Positions 1-6,043 of a stretch of 7,640 nt of DNA are shown here, piece by piece; the first letter of the stretch is position 1; each line of letters starts with the position of its first letter. Origin of the DNA: Azoarcus sp. GTDB taxonomy: Bacteria; Pseudomonadota; Gammaproteobacteria; Burkholderiales; Rhodocyclaceae. A program made the position numbers and the translations under genes. The notes beneath the pieces are model-generated. The model had not been told where the DNA came from and did no database searches. It worked only from the letters and a program-made list of their open reading frames with translations. The DNA is taken from the NCBI GenBank assembly GCA_031282905.1, contig JAITCV010000078.1, positions 1 to 7,640 on the forward strand, read 5' to 3'.

Positions 1-85
1 CGTCTTTTCTCGTCGACCGGGAGATGAAGCGGTAGCGCGTTTCATCTGGCCTGGAAAATGCATCCAGACCACGAAAACTGTTCAT
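1..85 (-). CDS. Unidentified protein, N-terminal fragment (28 codons, runs off the window)
   Basis: An open frame starts at the ATG at 85-83 and stays open to the left edge. The N-terminus begins MNSFRGLDAFSRPDETRYRF. The start is supported by a good Shine-Dalgarno GGAG at 96-93, 7 bases before the ATG, and by a perfect TATAAT on the same strand at 142-137, which would give a leader of about 45 bases. The visible residues are polar and charged, with no signal peptide or membrane segment. I do not recognise the family from this stub. It lies downstream of the MFS gene but is separated from it by a terminator and a repeat patch, so it is probably transcribed on its own. Confidence 0.6.
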   Translation of the reverse strand, partial: MNSFRGLDAFSRPDETRYRFISRSTRKD

Positions 86-136
86 TGCGTGTCTCCAGCG
101 ATGGGCCGAAGCGCCCCAAGGCATCTCGATGGCGTC

Positions 137-142
137 ATTATA
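137..142 (-). promoter_or_regulatory. Candidate -10 box (TATAAT) for the gene at the left edge
   Basis: The minus strand reads TATAAT, the exact sigma-70 -10 consensus, about 52 bases before the ATG at 85. At spacings of 16-18 bases the -35 region is poor (cgccgc, acgccg, aacgcc), and the -35 side lies inside the repeat block that starts at 148. The call rests on the -10 box and its position upstream of a gene with a good ribosome binding site. Confidence 0.45.
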
Positions 143-147
143 AGATG

Positions 148-264
148 GCTGATTCTGTGCGGCGTTGGGCGACGCATGCGCCCCTACAGGGCAAAGGCCC
201 GAGGTCAGGGCTGTGCGGCGTAGGGGCGACGCATGCGTCGCCCAACCCAGGCCCGAGGTCAGGC
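148..264. repeat. Left intergenic repeat patch
   Basis: This gene-free stretch is built of repeats. Bases 148-173 match 7331-7356 with one mismatch in 26. The 14-mer GGGCGACGCATGCG occurs at 167-180, 224-237 and 7397-7410. The copy at 224-243 is extended to a perfect 20-base palindrome. A 15-base direct repeat, AGGCCCGAGGTCAGG, occurs at 195-209 and 249-263. The block ends in heptamer-like units GTCAGGC and GTCAGCT (258-271) that run into the terminator hairpin. No coding potential is apparent. Confidence 0.75.
224..243. repeat. Perfect 20-base palindrome
   Basis: GGGCGACGCATGCGTCGCCC is its own reverse complement, with 10-base arms and no spacer. Its half sequence also appears at 167-180 and 7397-7410, so it is part of a dispersed repeat. 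It could be a cruciform, a protein-binding site or the tip of a mobile repeat. Nothing in the window decides between these. Confidence 0.85.
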
Positions 265-276
265 GTCAGCTATCAG

Positions 277-303
277 AAAAAATATGGCAGCGCGAAGCGC
301 CGC
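277..303 (-). terminator. Rho-independent terminator after the MFS gene
   Basis: On the minus strand GCGGCGC and GCGCTGC pair as a 7-base stem (one G-U pair) around a TTC loop (303-287). CATA and then six T residues (282-277) follow. The hairpin begins 5 bases beyond the MFS stop codon, exactly where the transcript should end. The same hairpin with its flanks recurs at 7123-7155 and, inverted, at 7357-7385, so this terminator is also a dispersed repeat. Confidence 0.7.
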
Positions 304-308
304 GTAAT

Positions 309-1526
309 TCAAATCTGATCCCTGATTCCTGATCCCTGATCTCCGACCCGCCATGTGATTCCCAGCGCCAGGATGGTGAGCGCCACGTAGGCGCCGAGCA
401 ATGGGATGACGGTGCCGTTGAAGAGGTGGCCGATGAAAAGGGCGATCAGCGCGGAGCTGACCGTGGAGAAAAAACCGATCATCGACGATGCCGTGCCGGC
501 GATATGGCCCATGGGCTCCATCGCCAGCGCGTTGAGGTCGGCAGCGAGAAAACCGAAAATGAATACGCTCGCGCCTTGCAGCAGCATGAAGATCAGGAGA
601 TTCTCGCGCCCGCTCAGTTCGAGCGTCAGGTGGAGAACATTGATGATGAGCAGGGCGATGAGCCCGGATATGCATATCCGCCGCATGCCGAGGCGGTGCA
701 CCATGCGCGCATTGAAGAATGCGGCCAGCCCCGTGGCGGCGGCGATCAGGGCGAAGAGCACGGTGAAGCTGGCGCCCGCGCCGAATATGTCGACCAGAAT
801 CTGCTGTGCCGAGGAGATGAAACTGAGGTGCGCGCCGATGATCAGGCTCAGTGCCAGCATGTAGCCAAAGGTGCGGCGGTGGGTGAGGGTCTGGCGATAG
901 GCGCGGTAGATGGAGGCGGGGGAGATCGATCGCCGTTCGCCGGGGGCGAGGGTTTCCGGCAGGCGGAGCAGCATCCACCACAGCACCGCGATTCCGGCCG
1001 CCACCAGCATGCCGAATACCCAGCGCCACGGCGCAACGAACAGCACCAGTTGGCCGAGGGTGGGGGCCAGGACCGGTACCACCATGAATACCACCATGGC
1101 CATCGACATGACTTTTGCCATCTGGGCGCCGACGTAGCGGTCGCGGGCGAGGGCGACCGCCGTCACCCTGGGCGCGCCCGCGCCGATTCCCTGCAACGCG
1201 CGCGCGGCAAGCAGGGTGCTGAAACTTTCGGCCAGCGTCGACAGGATGCCCGCGAGCACGAAAATGAGCAGCCCCACGGTCAGCGCCACGCGGCGGCCGT
1301 AGCGGTCGGAAATCGGTCCGTAGAAAAGCTGGGATATGCCGGTGCCGATGAGATAGACGCCAATCACGGTCTGCGCCTGGTTGGGGTCGGTGAGGTGGAA
1401 ACTGGCGGTCAGCAGTGGCAGCGCGGGCAGCATGATGTCGATTGCCAGCGCGTTGATCGCCATGCAGGCGGCAATGAAGCCGATGAATTCGCCAAAGCCC
1501 ATTTCCGGGCGTGTTCTGGGGGGCAT
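309..1526 (-). CDS. Bcr/CflA-family MFS drug-resistance transporter
   Basis: This 405-residue protein is the usual size for a 12-helix Bcr/CflA proton-coupled exporter in the inner membrane. Visible marks are the TM1 pattern AIDIMLPALP (about 28-37), MFS motif A GPISDRYGRR (70-79), a motif-B-like AARALQGIGAGAPR (107-120) and a motif-C-like VPVLAPTLG (150-158) typical of antiporters. Hydrophobic helices fill the rest. The start at 1526 lies 18 bases after the kinase stop and has no convincing Shine-Dalgarno. A second ATG at codon 9 is an alternative. The last dozen residues (GDQGSGIRDQI and the preceding V) are encoded by a 7-base tandem repeat and run from the end of the last helix to the stop. 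A repeat therefore probably replaced the original C-terminus. The family exports varied drugs or metabolites; the substrate here cannot be told. Confidence 0.9.
   Translation of the reverse strand: MPPRTRPEMGFGEFIGFIAACMAINALAIDIMLPALPLLTASFHLTDPNQAQTVIGVYLIGTGISQLFYGPISDRYGRRVALTVGLLIFVLAGILSTLAESFSTLLAARALQGIGAGAPRVTAVALARDRYVGAQMAKVMSMAMVVFMVVPVLAPTLGQLVLFVAPWRWVFGMLVAAGIAVLWWMLLRLPETLAPGERRSISPASIYRAYRQTLTHRRTFGYMLALSLIIGAHLSFISSAQQILVDIFGAGASFTVLFALIAAATGLAAFFNARMVHRLGMRRICISGLIALLIINVLHLTLELSGRENLLIFMLLQGASVFIFGFLAADLNALAMEPMGHIAGTASSMIGFFSTVSSALIALFIGHLFNGTVIPLLGAYVALTILALGITWRVGDQGSGIRDQI
315..349. repeat. Heptamer tandem repeat array A (CTGATCC type)
   Basis: Consecutive 7-base units read CTGATCC, CTGATTC, CTGATCC, CTGATCT and a weaker CCGACCC. 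The array lies inside the 3' end of the MFS gene. Because 7 is not a multiple of 3, the protein cycles through all three frames of the unit. This gives the GDQGSGIRDQ-like tail. Confidence 0.85.
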
Positions 1527-1544
1527 GAGAGTCGGGGTCGGATG

Positions 1545-4199
1545 TCAGGTTTTCTCGCCGTCGCTCAGGAATTTTTCGCATGAGCGTTTGAAGAGACCGT
1601 GCTGTTGCGCAAGGGCGCGGCGGGCGGCGCTGCGGCGTCTGTGCAACCAGAAGGGCAGACTGGCGGCGAGGATGCCCAGGATGATGGGCATCGAGGCGGG
1701 GCCCAATTTGATGACCAGGCCGACGGCAAGCCAGATGATGAAAAAATCGAACGCCCAGCCGTAGACGCTGAAGAAGAGATCGTAGATGAGACGGCCCGCC
1801 GTGGTGGCATAGACCATTTCGTCCAGTGCCAAATCCAGTTGTTCGGCTTGATAGGCGAGCGCGTTGATCTGATGCGCGAGTCCGGCGTCTTCCTTTTCCA
1901 GGAAATCCAGCTTGGTCGATAGTCCCACTTGGTCGTGGAGCAGGGTGAGAGCGACGCGCAGGCCGTGGATATCCGCGCCGTCCAGGCGCTCGGGGAGCGG
2001 TTCCAGGAAAGGGTGGAGCGCGACTTCGAAACGCTTGCGGAGCGCCGCGATCTCTTGGCGTCGCAGGGCTTGTTGATGCAGGCGCTGTTGCCGCGCTTGT
2101 TCGGCGCTGGCGCGGGCGGCTTCCGCCATGCGGTTGGCGGTGAGCAGGACGGCGATGTTCGTGTTTCGTTCCGCGGCGTCGTGCGCGTGCGCATCGAGCT
2201 CGTGCGCGTCGAGGAATTGTCCGAACCACGGCGCGTCTTCGGCGAATGCTTGCGCGGCGCGTTCGACATCGTGGCGCAGCGCGGCGCGGAAGGCGTCCCA
2301 GGTCAGGGCGAGGATGATAAGTGGATACCAGTTGCGCTTGGGCGGGAAATTGAAATCGTCGTCGTCGAAATGGGCGAAGCCGTGTTTGCTTTTTGCGCCC
2401 AGTGAGGTGTCGCGGGCTTCGCGCATGGCTTTCCAGAGCAGGCGGATGTCTTGGAGCATCCGCCGCCATTCGTGCGCCAGACCTTTGAATTCGTCATGGC
2501 CGTGCTCGGCAAAGAGTTCGAGGACGTTGGTGTCGAGCATGCTTTCCAGCCATTGGCTGGCGGCCTTGCGCGTTGCCGCCGCCGCGTGCGGGTCTGCCGC
2601 GCTTTCGGCGCTTTCGGCGGCTTTGCCCTCCTCCGCTTTTTTTCCACCGCCCTGGATATGCCAGGCCGCGCGCATCAGGGTTTCGCGGCTGACGGCTTGC
2701 CCTTGCCACAGCGGCGGCAGGTCGGGGGCGGCGGCGAGGAGGAAGCGCAGAAAGCCGAGCTCGGGCGATTCGCCGTGCGTCGCCATGATGCCGATCTCGC
2801 CGAGGTGCCGGGAGAGGTCGAGATCCTTCAGATCGTTCCGCACCCAGTTCTGGATCAGGCCGCGCTTGAAATCCCTTACGCCGATTTGCCAGTTCTCCGG
2901 CGAGGCGGCGAGCAACACGGCGAGTTCTTCGCCGTTGCGCGCGCTTTGCTTGCCGAGGCGATAGGGGGGCGCGGTGGGGTTGACGCTGCGTTCGACGGGC
3001 GTGGGCAGGGTCTGGTCGCTGGCGAGCCAGCGTTCGACTTCGGGCGCGCCCCAGCGTTGCCGCGGATCGCGCAAAAGCAGGCCACGGCACAGACGGGCGA
3101 TGTCGGCGTCGGCGACGCCGCTGATTTCGATCGGCCGGGTGGCCAGGTGGTGGTTGATGACTTGTTCGGAGATGCCGGCGAAGGGGTGCTGGCCAGCGGC
3201 GATCTCCAGCAACATCATGCCGACCGACCACCAATCGGCCTTGGCATCCAGAACGCCGGTAAGGGCTTCCGGCGCGGCGTATTTCACCGTGCGCGCGGTG
3301 TCGGTGAAAAGCTGCGTACCTTCGTTGAGCGAGGCGATGCCGAAATCGGTCAGGACGAGGGTGAGGGGCGCGCGGCTGCGCACCAGTACGTTTTCTGGCT
3401 TCAGGTCGCGGTGGAGGATGCCGAGGGCGTGGACTTCTTTCACGCCGGCGGCCAGTTCCCGCACGATCTGGCGGAAAGTATCGCGGTCGACGAGTTGTCC
3501 TTTCAAGGTATCGCGCAGATTGCCGCCCGCGCAGTATTCCATCAGTTCCCAGCAAAGTCCGTCGGCGATGCCGTGGCCGAAGAACTTCACCACGTGCTCG
3601 CCCGCCTGCGCCAGCCGCGTCAGCAGATCCTTGTCGGGGCGGATGCCGGGGCGGTAGAGTTTGAGCAATCGTTGTTGCGCCTGCGTCGGCTCTTTCGTCT
3701 CGACGACCAGCAGGTCGGCCTCGCTGCCCGCCACGGGTAATTCCCGCGCGATCTCGAAATGCGCCGCCAGTTCCTGCGGCAGGCGGATGCGGGAAACCGG
3801 GCGCTGCCATTCGGAAGGCGTAGCGTGCTCCAAGGTGAATGGTTCGAGATCGAACGAGGCTGGGTCCGGTGTTGTCTGCCGCGCGGGCGCGGCCACGAGC
3901 GGGGTATCGCAATAAAGGCAGCGCGTCGTCCCCGGCGGATTGCTTTGGCCACAATCCGGCGCGGTGCAGATGAGCGGCGCGTCGTGTGGCGCGGGCGAGG
4001 CGGATGGCGCGGGCGCGTCGTGTGGCGCGAGCGGGGCGGATGGCGCGGGCGGGGCAGGGGGCGCGGGCGCGACCGGCTCAGCCGTCTCCCGGACGCGCAG
4101 ATCGGTGTCGACCAGCAAACTTGTACAGACGAGGCAATGCAGGCGTTCCGGCGGGTTTTCGGTGTCGCAAACCGGGCAGACGCGCACCAAGGTCGTCAT
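1545..4199 (-). CDS. Zinc-ribbon Ser/Thr protein kinase with C-terminal membrane anchor
   Basis: This 884-residue Hanks-type kinase should phosphorylate proteins on Ser/Thr at the cytoplasmic face of the membrane. Order: zinc ribbon 1 (C8, C11, C22, C25), Pro/Ala-rich linker (42-76), zinc ribbon 2 (C78, C83, C94, C97), kinase domain about 148-395. Catalytic residues are intact: K180 (RLLKLY), HRDLKPEN (D265, N270), DFG (D285), APE (309-311) and DWWSVG (322-327). The glycine loop is degenerate (ELPVAGSEADLLVV), and D191 may stand where the helix-C Glu is expected. A long helical region with coiled-coil stretches follows, then two membrane helices (about 805-830 and 835-852) and a basic tail. 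The start has GGAG 8 bases upstream, inside the end of the radical SAM gene. That gene ends 4 bases before, so the two are translationally close. The substrate is unknown. No phosphatase, FHA or VWA partner is in the window. Confidence 0.92.
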   Translation of the reverse strand: MTTLVRVCPVCDTENPPERLHCLVCTSLLVDTDLRVRETAEPVAPAPPAPPAPSAPLAPHDAPAPSASPAPHDAPLICTAPDCGQSNPPGTTRCLYCDTPLVAAPARQTTPDPASFDLEPFTLEHATPSEWQRPVSRIRLPQELAAHFEIARELPVAGSEADLLVVETKEPTQAQQRLLKLYRPGIRPDKDLLTRLAQAGEHVVKFFGHGIADGLCWELMEYCAGGNLRDTLKGQLVDRDTFRQIVRELAAGVKEVHALGILHRDLKPENVLVRSRAPLTLVLTDFGIASLNEGTQLFTDTARTVKYAAPEALTGVLDAKADWWSVGMMLLEIAAGQHPFAGISEQVINHHLATRPIEISGVADADIARLCRGLLLRDPRQRWGAPEVERWLASDQTLPTPVERSVNPTAPPYRLGKQSARNGEELAVLLAASPENWQIGVRDFKRGLIQNWVRNDLKDLDLSRHLGEIGIMATHGESPELGFLRFLLAAAPDLPPLWQGQAVSRETLMRAAWHIQGGGKKAEEGKAAESAESAADPHAAAATRKAASQWLESMLDTNVLELFAEHGHDEFKGLAHEWRRMLQDIRLLWKAMREARDTSLGAKSKHGFAHFDDDDFNFPPKRNWYPLIILALTWDAFRAALRHDVERAAQAFAEDAPWFGQFLDAHELDAHAHDAAERNTNIAVLLTANRMAEAARASAEQARQQRLHQQALRRQEIAALRKRFEVALHPFLEPLPERLDGADIHGLRVALTLLHDQVGLSTKLDFLEKEDAGLAHQINALAYQAEQLDLALDEMVYATTAGRLIYDLFFSVYGWAFDFFIIWLAVGLVIKLGPASMPIILGILAASLPFWLHRRRSAARRALAQQHGLFKRSCEKFLSDGEKT
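3975..4046 (-). repeat. 36-bp tandem duplication in the kinase linker
   Basis: Two near-identical 36-base units encode 12-residue repeats, APSAPLAPHDAP (52-63) and APSASPAPHDAP (64-75), between the two zinc ribbons. Being in frame, the duplication only lengthens a flexible Pro/Ala linker. Copy number could vary between strains. Confidence 0.85.
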
Positions 4200-4203
4200 C
4201 GTT

Positions 4204-4863
4204 TCATCTCCGCCATGAAACCTGATCGAGATGCAAGCCGCGCGCGGCGCAGAGCGCCTCCAGCCGCGCCATGTCCTCGCGTCGTGGAATGCCGATCATC
4301 CAGATTTTTCCGCCTTCCACCGCGACCTGCATGCGTTTTTCCGCCGCCGCTTCGGCCTGACCAGCATAGCGTTGCTGGCCCAGCGCGGTGAGCGGCACCA
4401 GCGGCTGGTTGGCCGAGCCGCGCCACAGGCCGCCTTCGGCCAGGCGGTCCGCATAGGGCTCGGGGATGATCGCATCCAGTTTGGCGAGAAGCGCGGCATG
4501 GCGCGCGGCAAGCGTTCCCAGCGGATAACCGCTGTAGCACAGCAGATCGAAGACCCGTCCCGAGCATTCGCGCCAGTGCAGCAGCGCGTCGAGCAAGGCA
4601 TCGAGCGCGCGCGGCTGGTCGAAAGGCTCGCCGCCGCTGAGGGTGATGCCATCCATGCCGCCCTCCCGTGCCTTTTCCTCGCACCAAGCCAGGAGCACGG
4701 CGATATCGACCTCGCCGCCGCCCGCCGTATCCCAGGTATCCATCGACACGCAGCCCTTGCAACGAATGGAGCAGCCTTGCAGCCACAAGCCGATCCGTCG
4801 ACCGTGCCCCAGCGTCGTGACCGGGTAGTGGGCCTTGTTGAGACGTAGCGCCGTGGCTTTCAT
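4204..4863 (-). CDS. NrdG-like radical SAM (4Fe-4S single-cluster) activating-type protein
   Basis: I place the start at the ATG at 4863, giving 219 residues. An in-frame ATG at 4995 exists, but the extra 44 residues would be translated from a heptamer repeat and a hairpin and lack family character. The protein has the radical SAM signature CSIRCKGC (C31, C35, C38; CX3CX2C), preceded by GHGRRIGLWLQG, and the SAM-binding LSGGEPF (75-81). Such proteins use a 4Fe-4S cluster and S-adenosylmethionine to make a radical; NrdG and PflA use it to activate glycyl-radical enzymes. No ribonucleotide reductase or other glycyl-radical enzyme is present, and it is longer than classical NrdG (about 150 residues), so I give no symbol. 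A weak AGG lies 7 bases upstream. Its stop is 4 bases from the kinase start, which suggests shared expression and perhaps function. Confidence 0.85.
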   Translation of the reverse strand: MKATALRLNKAHYPVTTLGHGRRIGLWLQGCSIRCKGCVSMDTWDTAGGGEVDIAVLLAWCEEKAREGGMDGITLSGGEPFDQPRALDALLDALLHWRECSGRVFDLLCYSGYPLGTLAARHAALLAKLDAIIPEPYADRLAEGGLWRGSANQPLVPLTALGQQRYAGQAEAAAEKRMQVAVEGGKIWMIGIPRREDMARLEALCAARGLHLDQVSWRR

Positions 4864-4888
4864 GGCAGAACCTGTTGAACGGATTGCT

Positions 4889-4897
4889 TTTATAGCA
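4889..4897 (-). promoter_or_regulatory. Candidate extended -10 promoter of the radical SAM-kinase-MFS operon
   Basis: The minus strand reads TGCTATAAA, an extended -10 element (TGn plus TATAAA). The expected transcript start, near 4882, would leave a leader of about 19 bases before the ATG at 4863. This supports that start codon. A TTGTCC at 4919-4914 could be a poor -35 (19-base spacer) and lies inside a heptamer repeat. Inferred from sequence only. Confidence 0.45.
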
Positions 4898-4899
4898 GA

Positions 4900-4920
4900 G
4901 GACACCGGACAGAGGACAAA
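4900..4920. repeat. Heptamer tandem repeat array C (GGACANN type)
   Basis: Three units of 7 bases, GGACACC, GGACAGA and GGACAAA, lie between hemH and the radical SAM gene. The preceding GCAGAG is a further partial unit and merges with the candidate extended -10 box. The motif differs from arrays A, D and E but the 7-base period is the same. Confidence 0.7.
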
Positions 4921-4940
4921 AAAGCAAGCGGAGCTGGGAA

Positions 4941-4959
4941 CGAGGGCCTCCCGCCCTCG
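4941..4959. repeat. Hairpin downstream of hemH
   Basis: CGAGGGC (4941-4947) and GCCCTCG (4953-4959) form a perfect 7-base stem around CTCCC. Outer bases (GAGC/GCTC) could extend it. For minus-strand transcripts leaving hemH a T6 run occurs at 4924-4919, too far (about 16 bases) for a standard intrinsic terminator. It may be a weak terminator, an mRNA stabilising hairpin or a piece of dispersed repeat. Confidence 0.5.
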
Positions 4960-4995
4960 ATTGCTCGACTCCGATACTTGGCCCCCGGCGAGCAT

Positions 4996-6009
4996 TTACA
5001 CCCATCCCGCCAAATGGCGATCAATGATACCGGCAAGCGCGTCGATCCAGGCCGGATCGGTGTTCAAGCACGCAAGGGCATGGAAGGTTTCGCCGCCGTG
5101 ATGGATGAAAGCATCGCGGCACGTCATGGCGATCTCTTCCAGGGTTTCCAGGCAATCGGCAGCAAAGCCGGGGCAGATCACCTCGACCCGTCTCGTTCCC
5201 GCCATGGCCAGCGCCTCTATCGTCGGCTGGGTGTAAGGCTGCAACCATGCCGAGCGGCCAAAGCGAGATTGGAACGTCACCTTGACCCGATCATCCGCCA
5301 GTTCGAGCGCATCCTGGAGCAAACGCGCGCTGGCCCGGCATTCGGCGGGGTAGGGGTCGCCGCGCTCGGCCGCATCCTGAGGCAAACCATGGAAACTCAT
5401 CACCAGACAATCGCCCTGGCCATGCGCGCACCAATGGGCGCGCACGCGCGCGGCCAGCGCCGCGATATAGCCGGGGTCATCGTGAAAATCGCGCACGTAG
5501 CGCAAGGCAGGCAGATCGCGCCAGGACATCATGGCGCGCGCGACCGCATCCATCGTGCTGGCCGTGGTACTAGCGGCGAATTGCGGATAAAGCGGCACGA
5601 CCAGCAAACGCCCGCAACGCGCGCGCAAGGCATCGAGCGTCGCCGCGATATCCGGCGCGCCATAGCGCATCGCCCAGGCAATATCGATATTCTCATCCTT
5701 GATCGCCGCGCGCAAAGCCTCCGCCTGGCGGCGGGTGTGGCCGATCAACGGAGAACCTTCATCCGTCCAGATCTGAGCGTATTTCCGGGCCGATCGCGCC
5801 GGGCGGGTAGGCAGGATCAAACCGTTGAGAATGAACCACCACCATGGCCGGGGCAGTTCGACCACGCGCGGATCGGACAGGAACTGGCGCAGCCAGGGGC
5901 GCAGCGCCGCCGCCGTGGGCGCGGCCGGAGAGCCAAGATTGACCAGCAGCACGCCGACGCGGCGTTCGCGTCCGGGAAGGTGGGGCGGCTCGGGACGAAA
6001 CAAGGCCAT
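4996..6009 (-). CDS. hemH: Ferrochelatase
   Basis: This 337-residue, full-length ferrochelatase inserts Fe2+ into protoporphyrin IX, the last step of protoheme synthesis; it acts in the cytoplasm or at the membrane. It shows the N-terminal VGVLLVNLGSPAAPT (18-32), FLSDPRVVE (43-51), WTDEGSPL (81-88), the catalytic His in MSFHGLP (H207), FQSRFGRSAWLQPYT (246-260) and the catalytic-Glu motif CPGFAADCLETLEEI (279-293, E288). The start at 6009 fits the family, whose betaproteobacterial members begin with a short ...PEPPH stretch. There is no Shine-Dalgarno: the ATG sits inside the last unit of a heptamer repeat that fills the 34-base gap after hrcA. Translation therefore probably depends on coupling to hrcA. 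hrcA-hemH adjacency is known in betaproteobacteria, usually near grpE-dnaK, which are not seen here. Confidence 0.97.
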   Translation of the reverse strand: MALFRPEPPHLPGRERRVGVLLVNLGSPAAPTAAALRPWLRQFLSDPRVVELPRPWWWFILNGLILPTRPARSARKYAQIWTDEGSPLIGHTRRQAEALRAAIKDENIDIAWAMRYGAPDIAATLDALRARCGRLLVVPLYPQFAASTTASTMDAVARAMMSWRDLPALRYVRDFHDDPGYIAALAARVRAHWCAHGQGDCLVMSFHGLPQDAAERGDPYPAECRASARLLQDALELADDRVKVTFQSRFGRSAWLQPYTQPTIEALAMAGTRRVEVICPGFAADCLETLEEIAMTCRDAFIHHGGETFHALACLNTDPAWIDALAGIIDRHLAGWV

Positions 6010-6038
6010 CGGCTATCAGCTATCGGCTATCGGCTGCC
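6004..6038. repeat. Heptamer tandem repeat array B (GGCTATC type) spanning the hemH start
   Basis: Five units in exact 7-base register read GGCCATC, AGCTATC, GGCTATC and GGCTGCC-like variants (6004-6010, 6011-6017, 6018-6024, 6025-6031, 6032-6038). The first unit contains the hemH start codon (CAT on the plus strand at 6007-6009). The array fills nearly all of the hrcA-hemH gap and leaves no ribosome binding site. Confidence 0.85.
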
Positions 6039-6043
6039 GGAAA

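Noticed and set aside
58..318. Plus-strand open frame of 86 codons
   Set aside because: It is made mostly of the left repeat patch and overlaps the likely minus-strand gene start, its promoter and the terminator.
426..1583. Long plus-strand open frames opposite the MFS gene and others (for example 2451-3740, 4978-6087, 5825-7183)
   Set aside because: They are antisense shadows with low-complexity composition and no recognisable domain, lying opposite well-supported genes.
259..2469. 736-residue minus-strand open frame overlapping the MFS and kinase genes
   Set aside because: It is an Arg/Pro/His-rich shadow frame of two clearly recognisable genes in GC-rich DNA.
4204..4863. Calling the radical SAM gene nrdG
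   Set aside because: It is longer than classical NrdG and has no nrdD neighbour; only the general radical SAM activating-enzyme features are supported.
4864..4995. In-frame N-terminal extension of the radical SAM gene up to the ATG at 4995
   Set aside because: The 44 extra residues read through a hairpin and a heptamer repeat, have no family character, and the candidate promoter lies inside them. The ATG at 4863 gives a normal family N-terminus.
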